Positions 35,346 through 48,178 of a stretch of DNA of 64,000 nt are shown here, one piece after another. The position numbers were made by a program, and so were the translations under genes. How positions within the stretch are numbered: the stretch's first letter is position 1; each line of letters begins with the position of its first letter. The DNA comes from Leptobrachium leishanense (Eukaryota > Chordata > Amphibia > Anura > Megophryidae). The stretch is taken from the NCBI GenBank assembly GCA_009667805.1, contig CM019075.1:13097738-13161737 (forward strand). The letters run 5' to 3'. The notes beneath the pieces are model-generated. The model was not told where the DNA came from. It saw only the letters and a program-made list of their open reading frames with translations, and made no database searches.

Positions 35346-36725
35346 TATCAGGAAGGCCATAGGTCGTATAGCCAGATACGTAGAGTGTCAACCAATTGCC
35401 AGAGGTTGTATGCCAAATCGGGTAGTCAAAGGAATGCCAGGGGTTAGGAGCTGGGAGGAGAGTCACACAAGCCAAGTCGATACACAGAAAATATAAGAAG
35501 ATTTAATATGCATTCTTGGCCACCAAGTAAAGTTTAAAAAGGACCACTGGGTTGCTGACTTTTTGTGTGGTTCCAGTTGTAATCCTTGTGCGCATTCGCC
35601 ATATCGTGTGTATACACTTATTTATATATTCGTTTTACAGTGATAGCTTTTCACTCTAAATATTGTCTTTGCTTTTCTATTGCTGCCACACTGGGTGTAA
35701 TGAATCCTGGACACCCAGATCGGAAGGGTCACAAAAGCTTTTCTTTCCAGAAGGCCATGTCATCCTTTCTACCCATGACCTTGTGGTGCCCAAGGCGAAG
35801 TGCGGCCTTGGGGTCACCCCTCCTGCACTTTCACCCGGGGGTTGAGGGGGTCATGAGACGACAGATGAGTGGTGTATTTGCTGGCACCCACCTCTCATGA
35901 ATGGTTTGTCCACCTGAAAATTTGCTCTTCATCTCTCATAGCAACCACCAGCGTATTAATGTCACTGCGCACATTTATGGGGATCGATTTTCCCCAACAT
36001 AGTCACCAGAAGTCTGTGCCCCTCTCGGCATCCCTAAGGACAGGCCTGTTTCTGCCCCAATAACGCAGACACCTGGGGTAATGAACGGTAAAGCACTGGC
36101 CATAGGTGATAGGATGTCCATGGCTGAGACTCGGAAAAACATCCTTCTATAATGCAGCCAGGGAAAAGTGGAAAAAGGGGGTTAAAGTCTGTGAAAGCCC
36201 CCTTACTGCTGTATCCTGATATCGGCGAGTGGGCTTGTCCCAGGCTATGCCTTGGTGCTAAGTGGCAGTCACTTCCGTACCGTTGGGAGCTGACAGAGGT
36301 GTAAAAACATACGCATTTGGGCAGGTATGGAGATACATTTCGGAGAGCAGCTGAACTTGTGGTTGAGCAGCTGCTAGAGATCCTGCTCGCAGCATCACAG
36401 TTATTTCTGCAGCCCCCTCTGCTGGTGCATTGGGGACAGCACACCCACAGCACAGATGTACATGAAAACAACATTTATTTATTTATTTACAAAAGATTTT
36501 ACCAAAATAGACAGATGTAGCTGGCAGGTACACAAATAATGTATATGAGTGTATAACCCAGCACGCAGATATGAGGAACCAGACGATACAGATAACCTGT
36601 GCCATGATCATGGAGTGGAGAAACCAGGATACGCCAATACCAGGTGATCAATAATAGGAAGAACAAGCAGGAACACAATGAGGTGTAGCAAAACGTTGAC
36701 AGCGCAACGGCAAAGGGAAGACAAA
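35346..36725. other. Intergenic DNA, no gene recognised
   Basis: Open frames on both strands (35586-36520) have no recognisable domain. No repeat boundary is clear apart from T/A-rich stretches near 36470. Confidence 0.4.
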
Positions 36726-38001
36726 AGGGGTTATTCAGAGAGAGCCGATCTGGCCCTGAAAGGTCACCGAACAGTGAATTTCCCCGTACGGTGACATTTC
36801 GCAGCCATTCGGCTATTCAGAGAGCAGACAGTAAGTCAAATTTTGGTGAATTGTCTGCACGTACAGTGCCTGTTCGAGGGCAGTGAAATCCCCATAGAGA
36901 AGCAATGGTTAATCTATTCACAGACAGCGACCAGCAGAGAAAAGTTGCCGAAATGCCCTGCCGTTTGGTGTTTTCATTCGACAGGTTTATTCAGGAGAAT
37001 CCCATAGGCTTCAATGTTAAAAATATTCCCGTTTTAATTCAATATCTAATAAACCCTTTATTTATTATTACTTCGGCAAAAAAAAATCCTTTTTTTTTTT
37101 TTATAGAGTTTTTTCTTTTTTCTGTAACAGCCCTTTTTATTATCATTCATTGATTTTATATGTAAATTCCAGACATTTTCGCTCAGTAGTTTTTTTTTAC
37201 AAACTGCGTTTCAATTTTGACACTTTTCAGGCTAGAGTCAGACGAACGCAGTCAGAGCGCACTCTGCGTGTGTGCAAACAGACGGACGTACTGACGGAAG
37301 ATACTGTAGACACCACACGGTCCGTTTTTCTTGACGTACGTAGAAAAAAAAAAGGGAATTCTGGGAAATAAAATTAATATGAAAAATGATAAAAATGTGA
37401 AAAGGCATTGTGTGCATCAATGTGCTGGACGTCGCAAATGTGCTGCGTCTGACATCTCATCACTCACAAAGAACGCTACGCGGACGTGGCGCATCCTGTG
37501 CATCCGTGGTAGCGGTTTTACGTTCTTGCCTAACTTGCGTCCGTTTGCCACGTGCATTGTACGTGCGCTGTTCGGTGCGAACATACTTCGTGTGTCGGTC
37601 TCTATTGCTCATGATTCTATGCTACGACAGACGTTAAACTGTGCGGCGACACGGACGTGATCACTGCATTTGTCTGACCCCAGCCTCAATCGTATTTTTA
37701 TTCTCCTCTGTTCGTCGGCTTGTTTTTCTGTCAGCTGGTATGCGCTGTGATCGGCGGCTTGTCTGCTTTTTCCGTCATGTTCAGCATGTTTTTTTGCGGC
37801 GGTTCCGGAAGGTTTTCGGTAGTGTTCGGTGCGTTTTCGGCAGGTGTTCGACAGGTGTTCAGCGGGTTTTCCCTGCTCTTCGGGGTCCCTGCTGTGAATA
37901 TTGAATTCACCGCAGGGTGAGGAACTTTGATTCACCGAAGTGTGGGGAACGAGAGAGCACCAAAATGTCAGTGACATTTCGGTGCTCTCTTAATAACCCC
38001 T
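36726..38001. mobile_element. Non-autonomous DNA transposon (family A), copy 3, with an inserted Harbinger MITE
   Basis: The ends AGGGGTTATTCAGAGAG and CTCTTAATAACCCCT are inverted. Subterminal hairpins are present (ACCGAACAGTGAA...GGTGACATTT on the left; CACCAAAATGTCAGTGACAT and its partner on the right). Without the 456-bp insertion at 37230-37685 and one 3-bp duplicate the element would be 817 bp, like the other copies. No transposase. Confidence 0.78.
37230..37685. mobile_element. Harbinger-like MITE, copy 3, nested in family A
   Basis: The ends GGCTAGAGTCAGACGAACGC and GTCTGACCCCAGCC are inverted, with TCA duplicated at 37227-37229 and 37686-37688. The truncated family A copy at 8366-8916 keeps the uninterrupted site (CTTTCAGTCGTATTG), so insertion with a 3-bp duplication can be read directly. 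Confidence 0.85.
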
Positions 38002-38249
38002 TAAGTCTTATAAACTGTTGAGTGGGAACCCTATTAGCCAGGAGACAAGAGCAGTGGACCAGGAGCTCGGGGTTGTAGTCTAACCATACAGTATAGCAAC
38101 AATGTAACCTAATGGGTGGTAAAACAGGGCCATAGCTTGATGCACCACTTGGAACTGATACAAAACAGGAACCTCTCTGGCCATTGCAGGGATGGGAGAC
38201 CTGACAAGGTGCATAGATCTTAATGAACCGCTAGAGGCTGCAACACTGA

Positions 38250-38390
38250 ACAACAGGGATCAGCAGCCTCTGCCCTCCCTGTGCTTTGGAACTACAACTC
38301 CCATTATGATCAGCCAAGATACTGAGTGCTTCAGCATCATGGGAAATGTAGTTCCACATCATCTGGCAGGCCACAATTGCTGACTTCTGT
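38250..38390. repeat. hAT-like MITE fragment
   Basis: The inverted halves share AACTACAACTCCCATTATG and CATCATGGGAAATGTAGTTC. The ends CAGGGATCAGCAGCC and GCTGACTTCTG are diverged. Same family as 26947-27082. Target duplication not visible. Confidence 0.6.
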
Positions 38391-38531
38391 TATACAAGGA
38401 GTGACATTTTATGAAAAGAATAAGAAAGCAAATTTCTACTTCAATAGTCGCTTTTACCTCACATGGGGGCGCACCCTGCAAATACAAGTACTTATGAAGA
38501 GTCTGCGTATTCTGCAGCACTGTGTTTGACC

Positions 38532-39053
38532 TAGGGATGTGCGTTTCGGGTTTCGGAATTTTCACGAAATTTCCCGATTCGTGTTTTCGGATGCGGCCGA
38601 TTTTCCGAAAATTTTTAGATCCGAAAACGGCAGATCCGAAAAGTTTTCCGAGCCGAAACGAAATATTTTCGGAATTTTCGAATGGACTTGAAATGTGTCA
38701 AATCGAAATTTATTGCTTTGAAACGAGGAGAACAGACGTTCCGAAAAAACGAAAAGTCGATACAAAAAACGAGCTAAGTGACACGAAAATAGAAAAATGG
38801 TCGATATTCCGAAAACATGTGCAATGCCGAAAAACGAAAATTTCCGAAATCACGAAAAGTCAATACAAAAAACGAGCTAAGTGGCACGAAAATACGAAAA
38901 ATGGTCGATATTCCGAAAAAATGTACACGAAAAAACGAGTCGAGCCGAACCGAATCGAAACAGAAATCGGTCGAAACAAGCCGAATCAAAAAGTTTAAAC
39001 ATCCGAAAAATCGAACCGAATCGAACCGAAAAAAAAATCGGTGCACAAGCCTA
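38532..39053. mobile_element. hAT-like MITE (522 bp) with 8-bp target duplication
   Basis: GTTTGACC is duplicated exactly at 38524-38531 and 39054-39061. The inverted ends are TAGGGATGTGC and GTGCACAAGCCTA. The interior is built of CGAAA/TTTCG words, with a 45-bp stretch (CAATACAAAAAACGAGCTAA and neighbours) repeated at about 38755 and 38858. Open frames on both strands reflect that composition. Confidence 0.85.
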
Positions 39054-39061
39054 GTTTGACC

Positions 39062-39644
39062 TGCAGAGGACGACAATAAAAGAGCACCTTGCTCAAGAGC
39101 TGGCAATCTAAGAGTAGTGGGGTGACCCAGAGGTAGGGGGGAAATAGTAGAGTATGAGAAGTAATGGGGGCTGGGTGAGAAATCGATGATGAAAAGTACA
39201 ATGGGGGGATTATAGAGAGCTGATAGAAAGGAATGCCTCGAGGGCTGGGAGGGCAGCGTAATAATAACATTGTTAATATTATTAGGTAAAGAAAGGGAAA
39301 TGATCCTGGGTCGGATCTGCGGTGTTTACAAAGTGAGCTCTGCTTCATGCGGGAGGAAAGAATTACAGGTTACACATAATATGAGCAGTGAGTCTACATA
39401 AGCTTTGTTTGCCGTAGCTTTCAGCGGGTAAACATGGCTTAATTAAGTTACATAAAGGGACATTCTCGTGGGTTATGAACTTTCTCTTAATGAGTTATTC
39501 ACTAACCTCACAATTGGCCCCAAAATTCCACCGTACAGTGAATTTCACCGTACTGTGCAATTTTGGGGCAATTCTTCTGTTCACAAAGCTGCCAATTTGC
39601 CAAATACATCAAATTGAGTCGCAGAGAAATTCGCCCAGGTACAC
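39062..39644. other. Intergenic DNA, no gene; short inverted repeat near its end
   Basis: The last part (39510-39580) contains CCCCAAAATTCCACCGTAC and its loose inverse, similar to family A words. No 5' LTR or primer-binding site precedes the gag frame that starts at 39645. Confidence 0.45.
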
Positions 39645-40385
39645 ATGACCGCTCCTATGAGGTTTGACGGTACTCCCTCTGAGTGCCGGGGATATTTGGT
39701 CCATGTGGATATTCATTTTAAATTAAATCCACAAATGTTTTTCTCTGACATTGCCAAAGTGGGGTTTATTATTAACCATCTGTCTGGCAGAGCGTTGACA
39801 TGGGCGACTCCGTTATGGGAGGCAGAAAGACCTATTGTACGGGATTATAAAGAATTCATAGCCGAGTTACAACGTACATTTAATCCTACCACAAAGGCCA
39901 CGATAGCCGGCAAATCCTTGTTCCGCATACGTCAAGGGAACAGGACTGTGTCTGATTATGCCATAGAATTTAAAACCTTAGTTTCTGATGTGAAGTGGAC
40001 AAATGAGACACTGGTTCTGGCGTTTATGGAGGGGTTATCAGAGTCGTTGATGCATGAATTAGCTCCACGTAAACTACCTGAGGTATTGTGTGAACTCATT
40101 GATTACTGTATAGATCTGGATAATCAGATAAGGGATAGAAGGACTCCAAGAGAGAGACCCAAGAGACCGTTACCTAGGTTGGCCCCTGTCTTTCAAGCAC
40201 CACCCAGAGAGTTATCTCCTCCCTCAGAGCCTATGCAACTAGGCCGTACTAGGCTTACAGAGGAGGAGAGAACAAGGCGTTTTCGTGAGGGATTGTGCCT
40301 GTATTGTGGTTTGGAGGGACATGTACGATTTCAATGTCCTACTCGCCCTAAGATGCATGATAAGCCGGAAAACTACCGCACCTAA
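39645..40385 (+). CDS. gag of gypsy element 1 (N-terminally truncated)
   Basis: 246 codons read as the capsid part of a Ty3/gypsy Gag. A conserved capsid block (FDGTPSECRGYLVHVDIHF, about residues 7-26) is followed by LSGRALTWATPLWE and a C-terminal zinc knuckle CLYCGLEGHVRFQC at 218-231 (CX2CX4HX4C). Gag forms the particle that packages element RNA. Compared with element 2, roughly 75 N-terminal codons are absent and the ATG at 39645 is internal, so this is probably not a native start. The coding frame itself is intact to its stop. Pol follows in another frame after a short gap. Confidence 0.85.
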   Translation: MTAPMRFDGTPSECRGYLVHVDIHFKLNPQMFFSDIAKVGFIINHLSGRALTWATPLWEAERPIVRDYKEFIAELQRTFNPTTKATIAGKSLFRIRQGNRTVSDYAIEFKTLVSDVKWTNETLVLAFMEGLSESLMHELAPRKLPEVLCELIDYCIDLDNQIRDRRTPRERPKRPLPRLAPVFQAPPRELSPPSEPMQLGRTRLTEEERTRRFREGLCLYCGLEGHVRFQCPTRPKMHDKPENYRT

Positions 40386-43300
40386 GGCAGCTGAGGAGAC
40401 AGGCCTTGGGTGTGACATGCATGTCTCCTATCAAAGACACTAAACTTATGTTACCAGTATCCTTGGCTTGGGAGACCAAGACCACACATAATACCGCTTT
40501 TGTGGATTCTGGGGCTGCTGGTAACTTTATTGAAGTTAACTACGCTTCTTCCATTTCTCTACCTCTGGTTGTAAGAGAGACACCCTTAGCCGTTGAAGCC
40601 ATAGATGGCAGGCCGTTATCCTGCCCTAGGATTACTCACGATACGGTTACAGTAGTTCTTACTACTGGTCTCTTGCATAAAGAAAAGATCATATTCCAAG
40701 TTATCCACTCACCTTCCAATCCTGTTGTACTTGGTTTCCCCTGGTTGGTGGAACACAATCCCGTTATTGATTGGGTTAAAGGAGAGATACTGTCTTGGAG
40801 TTCTGCATGTTTTGGGACTTGTTTAATACCCATTCAGCATGTCGGTGCCCTGAACACACCCACAGCCCCTCCATTGTCTACTGAAGTTCCTGAACAATAT
40901 GCAGATCTCAGGGCTGTATTTGATAAAAGAGAGGCAGACAAACTACCTCCACATAGACCATATGATTGTGCTATTGATATTCATCCAGGTACCATGCCTC
41001 CCCGAGGCAAAGTATACCCTCTTTCCATAAAGGAGAACCAAATTATGGAGGAGTATATCAAGGAGAATTTGGAGAGAGGTTTTATCCGACGTTCCTCTTC
41101 TCCAGCAGGGGCTGGATTCTTTTTTGTGTCGAAAAAAGAGGGAGATCTACGCCCGTGTATTGATTATAGGGGGCTTAACAAGATCACCATTAAGAACGTG
41201 TACCCTATCCCTCTCATATCGGAACTGTTCGACAGGTTAAGGGGTTCAGCAGTATACACTAAACTTGATTTAAGAGGAGCTTACAATTTGATACGCATAA
41301 AAGAGGGGCATGAGTGGAGAACAGCATTTAACACCAGGAGTGGGCATTATGAATACTTGGTCATGCCTTTCGGTCTTTGTAATGCTCCAGCGGTATTCCA
41401 GGATTTTATTAATGATGTGCTCAGAGATTTCTTGCAAACCTTTGTTATAGTATACCTAGACGATATATTGATTTACTCTCCCGATCTGAAAACCCACCAT
41501 GCACATGTCAGACAGGTATTAGCTAAATTACTGGACAATGGTCTTTATTGCAAACTAGAGAAGTGTTTATTCGACATAACTACTGTGAAATTCCTTGGGT
41601 ATATTATCACTCCAGAGGGTTTTGAGATGGATCCTTCTAAACTCACGGCCATCTCAGAATGGCCTCTTCCTCAAGGTCTCAAAGCCATACAGAGGTTTCT
41701 GGGGTTTTCTAACTATTATAGGAGATTTATCAAGAATTATTCCGCTATAGCCTCTCCTATCATTAATATGACACGTAAAGGTCTGAAGAACCAGATCTGG
41801 TCTTCTCAATCTAAACAAGCATTCGAAGCCCTCAAACAGGCTTTTACTTCCGCTCCCGTGTTACGGCATCCTGATCCCAGGATTCCGTTTATTCTTGAGG
41901 TTGATGCTTCTGAGATAGGCATTGGGGCTGTCCTGTCTCAAAGAGAATCTCCAGGGAAACCACTACATCCTTGTGGGTTCTTTTCAAGAAAATTATCACC
42001 AGCAGAACGCAATTATGATATTGGCAACAGAGAATTGCTTGCTATTGTGTCTGCCCTGTCAGAGTGGAGACATTTGTTGGAAGGTACTCTTGATCCTTTG
42101 TTGATAATCACTGATCATAAGAACCTTACGTACATCGGGGATGCTAAACGGTTGAACTCGAGACAGGCCAGGTGGTCATTGCTACTGTCCCGGTTTAATT
42201 TTGTATTGACTTACAGACCAGGTGACCGCAATGTAAAGGCTGATGCCTTATCTCGTCAATATGACCCATATGAATCTAATACACAAGACCACAATCCTAT
42301 AGTTCCTCCTGAACGTATTGTGGCTTCCACAGTCTTGTCTGTCTCCTCGCCTTTCCTGGAACGTCTCCAGGCAGCTCAAGTGGGGGCTCCACCTGACAAG
42401 CCTCCAGATATGTTGTTTGTACCTGAAAAGGAAAGACAAGAATTACTCATAATGTTTCATGATTCTAAACCAGCAGGTCATCCTGGTATTACTAAGACTC
42501 TTACCAGTATTTCCAGACAGTTCTGGTGGCCCACCATGCGACAGGACGTACGCCTGTTTGTTTTGGCTTGTCAAATCTGTGCCAGAAGCAAAACCAGTAA
42601 AACCTTGCCTGTCGGTCTATTGCAGCCTTTACCCACGCCTAAGAGGCCTTGGTCTCATCTATCTATGGATTTTATTGTGGACTTGCCGAAGTCCAAAGGT
42701 CATACTGTGGTTCTGACAGTTGTAGACCACTTCTCCAAAATGGCTCATTTTGTCCCTTATCTAAGCTTCCTACAGCCAAAGAACTGGCGGTTGTCTTTGC
42801 TAGAGAGATTGTACGAATACATGGGGTTCCGTCTGAAATAGTCTCTGACAGAGGAGCTCAGTTCGTCTCTCGTTTCTGGAGGGTTTTCTGTGCGGAGATG
42901 GGGGTGCGATTGGCCTTCTCTTCAGCATATCATCCACAAACCAATGGGGCAGCAGAGAGGGCAAATCAGGGTCTCGAGCAGTACATACGTTGCTTTACCA
43001 CACAACAACAAGACAATTGGTCGGAGTTGTTGCCCTGGTCTGAGTATGCATGTAATAACGCCGTTAATGAGACCACTGGCCACTCTCCTTTTTCTGCTAT
43101 CTATGGTTTTTTCCCTCCGGCTCTACCGCTTCAGTTTAATGAACAGGCCATCCCGGCTCTCGATGACCATCTCACTCAACTACAAGAGAGTTGGAGACAG
43201 ATTCGCGTAAATATGGAGCGCAATGTTGCTGTCCAGAAACGCAAGGCTGACAGGCATAGGTTACAAGCTCCCTCCTATAACGTGGGGGATAGAGTTTGGT

Positions 43301-43760
43301 TGTCCACTAGGAACGTGAAGTTGCGGGTGCCTTATATGAAAATGGCACCTCGGTTTATAGGTCCATATAGGATCATTCGCCGCATTAATCCTGTGGCTTA
43401 TGCTCTTGCCCTTCCTAAACATCTTCGCATGCACAACGTCTTCCACACCTCCCTACTGAAACCTTTGTTGTGTAACAGGTACACGCGGGTCGTTCCTCCT
43501 CCTCCACCTGTTCAGGTTGATGGTGAATCAGAGTATGAGGTTAGGAGGGTTTTGGATTCTAGGTTGTGCAGGGGTGTTCTGCAGTACTTGGTCGATTGGG
43601 TGGGCTATGGCCCGGAAGACCGGTCCTGGATTCCAGCTTCCGACATGTCTGCCTCTAGGTTGGTCAGGGCGTTCCATGCCTCGCACCCCGATCGCCCTGG
43701 TGGTCGTATTGCCGCTCGTCCTGTTGGTCGTCCGGTGGCCTCCCGTGGAGAGGGGGGTAC

Positions 43761-44847
<1,087 letters not shown>

Positions 44848-44849
44848 TA

Positions 44850-45222
44850 TTTCTAATTGTTCGCGCTGCATCACATTCTTTTATCCTCTTTTTTTATTTT
44901 ATTTTTATAATTTTTATTTTGAAAATAAATCAGCAGTCATTAGATAATGAAATTATCATCGTGGAAAATTACTTCAATGTAAGAAAAAGAAAACATTATC
45001 GCATAGAGAGTCAAGCCCAAAAAGACAGCAAACGGGGTAGCCGGCCGGGCAGCAGAGTCACAGAGTGTCAGTCAAAAAGGTCAACCCTTTGCAGAGTTGA
45101 CAGGCCAGGGATGGACGTGGGGCATAGTAAAGAAGAGGATAAAAAAAAAGGGGGGGTGTGGACTAATGCCCAATATATTGTGACATTCCTGACGCACTCA
45201 GGGGCTCCCACAAAGGACCTTA
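44850..45222. other. Intergenic DNA, no gene
   Basis: AT-rich sequence, a poly-A/poly-G run at about 45141-45157, and the left flank of the MITE that follows. Confidence 0.4.
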
Positions 45223-46110
45223 GACTGGGTTCACACGGTTTACGCGCGTTTATTGTCGGACGTTTTATGAGAGTATTAGGCTGGGGTCAGACCAGCGCAC
45301 TTTTAACGTGTGTTCTGGCACACATAATTACGGCCGCACTAGCAGCAGATGACGGGCAATGACGGCCAATATACGATGTACGGCCGCAAAAAAGTACGGC
45401 CGTGCAACGCAAGTGGAATTTGAACGCATTTTTTTGAGAACGCAGAACCGCTAGTACTGACGTACTGAGTGCGCAGCTGCGGCATAGCGGCGTGTGTGCG
45501 TGATTAGGAAATGTCAGACGCTGCTAATGTCCAGCCAACATAATGTCCAGACGCAAAAAGGGTTTTATTGACGATCCGTACAAAATCACGCCCGAAAATG
45601 CGCGTCGTCTGACCGTTTTTGAGCATTCTGTGAAAAAATACGTCAATGCGTTCGGACGCACTTTTTCACGTTCGCGGGAAAAATACTTTCGTCTGACCCT
45701 AGCCTAACCTGGCGTTTTTACGCGTTTTTGACAATTAGAAACGCACGTCGTACGCCTTTTTTGATTGACTGCGGAGGCGTCCAATGAAAAATACTTCAGA
45801 GGCGTCCAATGAAAAAGACTTTTGTGCCTGTTGCCATGTGCGGAACACGCGTGCATACGTGCGTTTTTGATGCCGAAAATGTGCAAACGCCCATTTCAGC
45901 ACGTTCAAGTTTATGGCCGCAAATGCACTGTAATACGCCCCAAAGAAGCTCCTGTGCTTCTTTGGGCGTAGGTCGTTTTACAGTGCCTTCCTACGTGCTG
46001 TAATACGCCCAGATGTGAACCATGGCCATAGGAAATAATGGGATTTCAGTGTTTGAGCGTTTTACAGCGCGTAGGAACGCGCTGTAAAATGCCCAGGTGT
46101 GAACCAGGCC
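45223..46110. mobile_element. Harbinger-like MITE (second family), interrupted by another MITE
   Basis: The ends GACTGGGTTCACAC and GTGTGAACCAGGCC are inverted. TTA is duplicated at 45220-45222 and 46111-46113. The interior repeats GCGTTT and GTAATACGCCC words. The 426-bp element at 45279-45704 lies inside its left part, so the outer element is about 460 bp on its own. Confidence 0.78.
45279..45704. mobile_element. Harbinger-like MITE, copy 4, nested
   Basis: The ends GGCTGGGGTCAGACCAGCGC and GTCTGACCCTAGCC are inverted. The flanks are TTA (45276-45278) and TAA (45705-45707), a 3-bp site that is complementary rather than identical. The sequence is close to the copy at 2046-2465. Confidence 0.78.
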
Positions 46111-46511
46111 TTAGACCATTGAAGCGTTTACAAGGCTGGGAGACTCAGGACCAAGAAGGGCACGCAGGGCCTAGGTAGCTGCCCCCTTGGCACGCCTGAA
46201 ACAACCTGGGAATGAAATTGTTTTTGTTCTCCGGAATTATTATAGTATAAAAACTTTAGAGCATCATCTTGTTTCTCATTTAATGCAACAAATAAACAAA
46301 ATTTATGTAAACGCATTATTTCCCAGTCAAAATATATATTTTTAGTGTTTTTGTTGTTTTTTTTTGAGGGGGGATAAAAAAGTGACATATAAAGAATACC
46401 TTCATATGAATTGGAAAAAAAATAAAAGGTGTAATAATAAATAACATTATAATATAATAGGGCCCTATTCCCGTGGGAATTTACAGTCTATATATGTGAC
46501 AGTGAAATACG

Positions 46512-46690
46512 GTGTAGTTCGCCTCAATTCAACGATCATCTGCGGCAACAAAATTGTCCCATAGAGAAGTAATGGTTAATCTATTCAGGGAATGCCGTAC
46601 TGCACCGAAATGTCAGTGGAATGCCTTGATTCTGGTGATTCAGATCGGCAGGTTTAAATAGGCGAATCCCATAGGATTCAATATAAATTT
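46512..46690. repeat. Family A transposon fragment
   Basis: It contains CCCATAGAGAAGTAATGGTTA, shortened here to the shared AGAGAAGTAATGGTTAATC, then GGCAGGTTTAAATAGGCGAA and CCCATAGGATTCAAT. These are internal words of the other family A copies. Neither end is present. Confidence 0.65.
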
Positions 46691-46799
46691 TTTTTTACAC
46701 TGGTCAACAAAAAAAAATATATGTTTTCTGGCCTGGACTTTTGCAGCTGTTTTAGATTAATTTCAGGGTGCTGATTCCAAATCAGATTTGCTCTATCAC

Positions 46800-47441
46800 A
46801 TCTAGGGCTGAAACAACTAATCGATTAATCGACAACTAATCAATGTGTAGCGCTCACTCCCGGAGGAGCCGCTGAATTTAACCTCGGGTTAGTCTCTCCG
46901 CACTAGGGAATAAATATACACCAGCACTGTTGTGGATTTTATAAATTATATACTTTACTGGTCTCAATAAAGCGGCATATATAATGTAAGCACGGTATAT
47001 AGAAAACAGGATTTCGTAATGCGAGAAACGCGCAGCGGTAAAAGAAAAGTTTAACCCCTTTGTCTCTGGAGTGTAAGTCCCGTGCAGGTTATGTCCCAAA
47101 AAGTGTGTGTGTGAGCTCAGGTACCCGGGTACTATATTCGACTGGCCAGTGAATGGATTTAATAAATCTTCGACTAGTCACGTTGGGGCCCTGTAGATTT
47201 AAGCAATACTGCAACGTGCTTCGTTAAACTTTGACTGTGGCCTGGAAGGCCTCTCACCCATCCGCCAGACAATCCGTTCCGCTGCCCGATCAAGGACGTC
47301 TCTCCGCTGGATTATACTGGGACCCTGTGCCACCGGATCCGTTTCTCCTGCTTGTCCGTCTTCTACAACAGGATCTACGGCCTACCGCCTGCACTCCCAG
47401 TGGATCATCGCGGTCTCCTTACTCGGGGTCCAATCTGGAAC
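46800..47441. other. hAT-like end, then unassigned sequence hosting gypsy element 2
   Basis: At 46803, TAGGGCTGAAACAACTAATC with ATCGATTAATCGA resembles a known hAT repeat end. The next 600 bp, and the continuing sequence after 53217, appear to be one older unit split by element 2. No gene or family was recognised. Confidence 0.45.
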
Positions 47442-48177
47442 TGTCAGGGCTCGGCGGGCGCCGCCGGCTCGGCGTCCCGCCGGGCCGCCGACCCGGCATC
47501 CTTCTTCCCGGCTCCGGGGTCGGCGTCCTCTCTGAGTCCTGTGTGCGCGCAGTAGGCGCGCGCGCCGCCGGCAGTTCCGGATTTAGCCCTCCCGGCGGCG
47601 CGACGTCACCAATCTCCATGTGACCGCGAAGGACCAATCAGCAGGCAAGGCACCAGATTTAAACTTGCTTTTCTCATTCCTCAGTGCCCTTTCGTGGTTT
47701 TGCCTGTCTGACCCTTAAGTGCTCGTTTATTTCACTCAATTTGACTTACTGTGTATGACCTGGCTATCTCTCTCGACTTGTGTACCTCTATACCCCTTGA
47801 CCCGGCTTGTTACTTGACTCTGTTTTCGCCTATACCCTATTGCTTTCTGATATACGTTCCTGGCTTACCAGCGTTTACACCAGCCACTCTAAGGACTGGT
47901 TCCTGTCCTCCTTGTGTCCCTGCCTTATAGGTTCACCTCCTGTTTGTGCGAAACCCAGCCACTATAAGGACTGGTACCGCATTGTGACTCTATCTTGCTT
48001 TACCGGCACTGCCGTTACGTACCCTTGGTTGGTGTTGGCCTGAAGACAGGGCAGCCCTCATTATTTGTGTTAACCCAGCCACTACAAGGACTGGTTTCTC
48101 TTCTACGTACTCGAGGCTCCTGTTTTCACTTAGGGCTAACCGTTCGTCCACCCTCAGGTACGTGAGCGTGCCTGACA
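47442..48177 (+). repeat. 5' LTR of gypsy element 2 (736 bp)
   Basis: It has a GC-rich first 150 bp, a CCAAT box at 47634-47638 and a TATA-like TTTAAA at 47658-47663. The predicted RNA start is about 47686. The transcribed part holds three copies of CCAGCCACTNNAAGGACTGG at 47880-47899, 47955-47974 and 48075-48094, each able to pair CCAG with CTGG. Confidence 0.95.
47658..47686 (+). promoter_or_regulatory. Core promoter of gypsy element 2
   Basis: TTTAAA at 47658-47663 lies 28 bp before the G at 47686 that begins GCCCTTTCGTG. CCAAT is 20 bp further upstream. The start site is inferred from this spacing and from the self-priming complementarity; it is not measured. Confidence 0.55.
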
Positions 48178-48178
48178 T

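Noticed and set aside
34612..35475. Minus-strand frames encoding a 12-residue repeat YPLWYMTPGIPN
   Set aside because: The 36-bp unit is a multiple of three, so the frame stays open by chance; nothing supports translation.
35586..36520. Several 60-146-codon frames on both strands
   Set aside because: No signal peptide, domain, splice sites or codon pattern that sets one frame apart.
38522..39106. Lysine/arginine-rich frame of 158 codons and antisense phenylalanine-rich frames
   Set aside because: They lie inside a hAT-like element with an exact target duplication and reflect its CGAAA-word composition.
47231..47637. GC-rich frames of 72-130 codons at the left LTR edge
   Set aside because: They cross the boundary between flank and LTR, and the LTR part recurs at 52378-52677, so they are LTR sequence.
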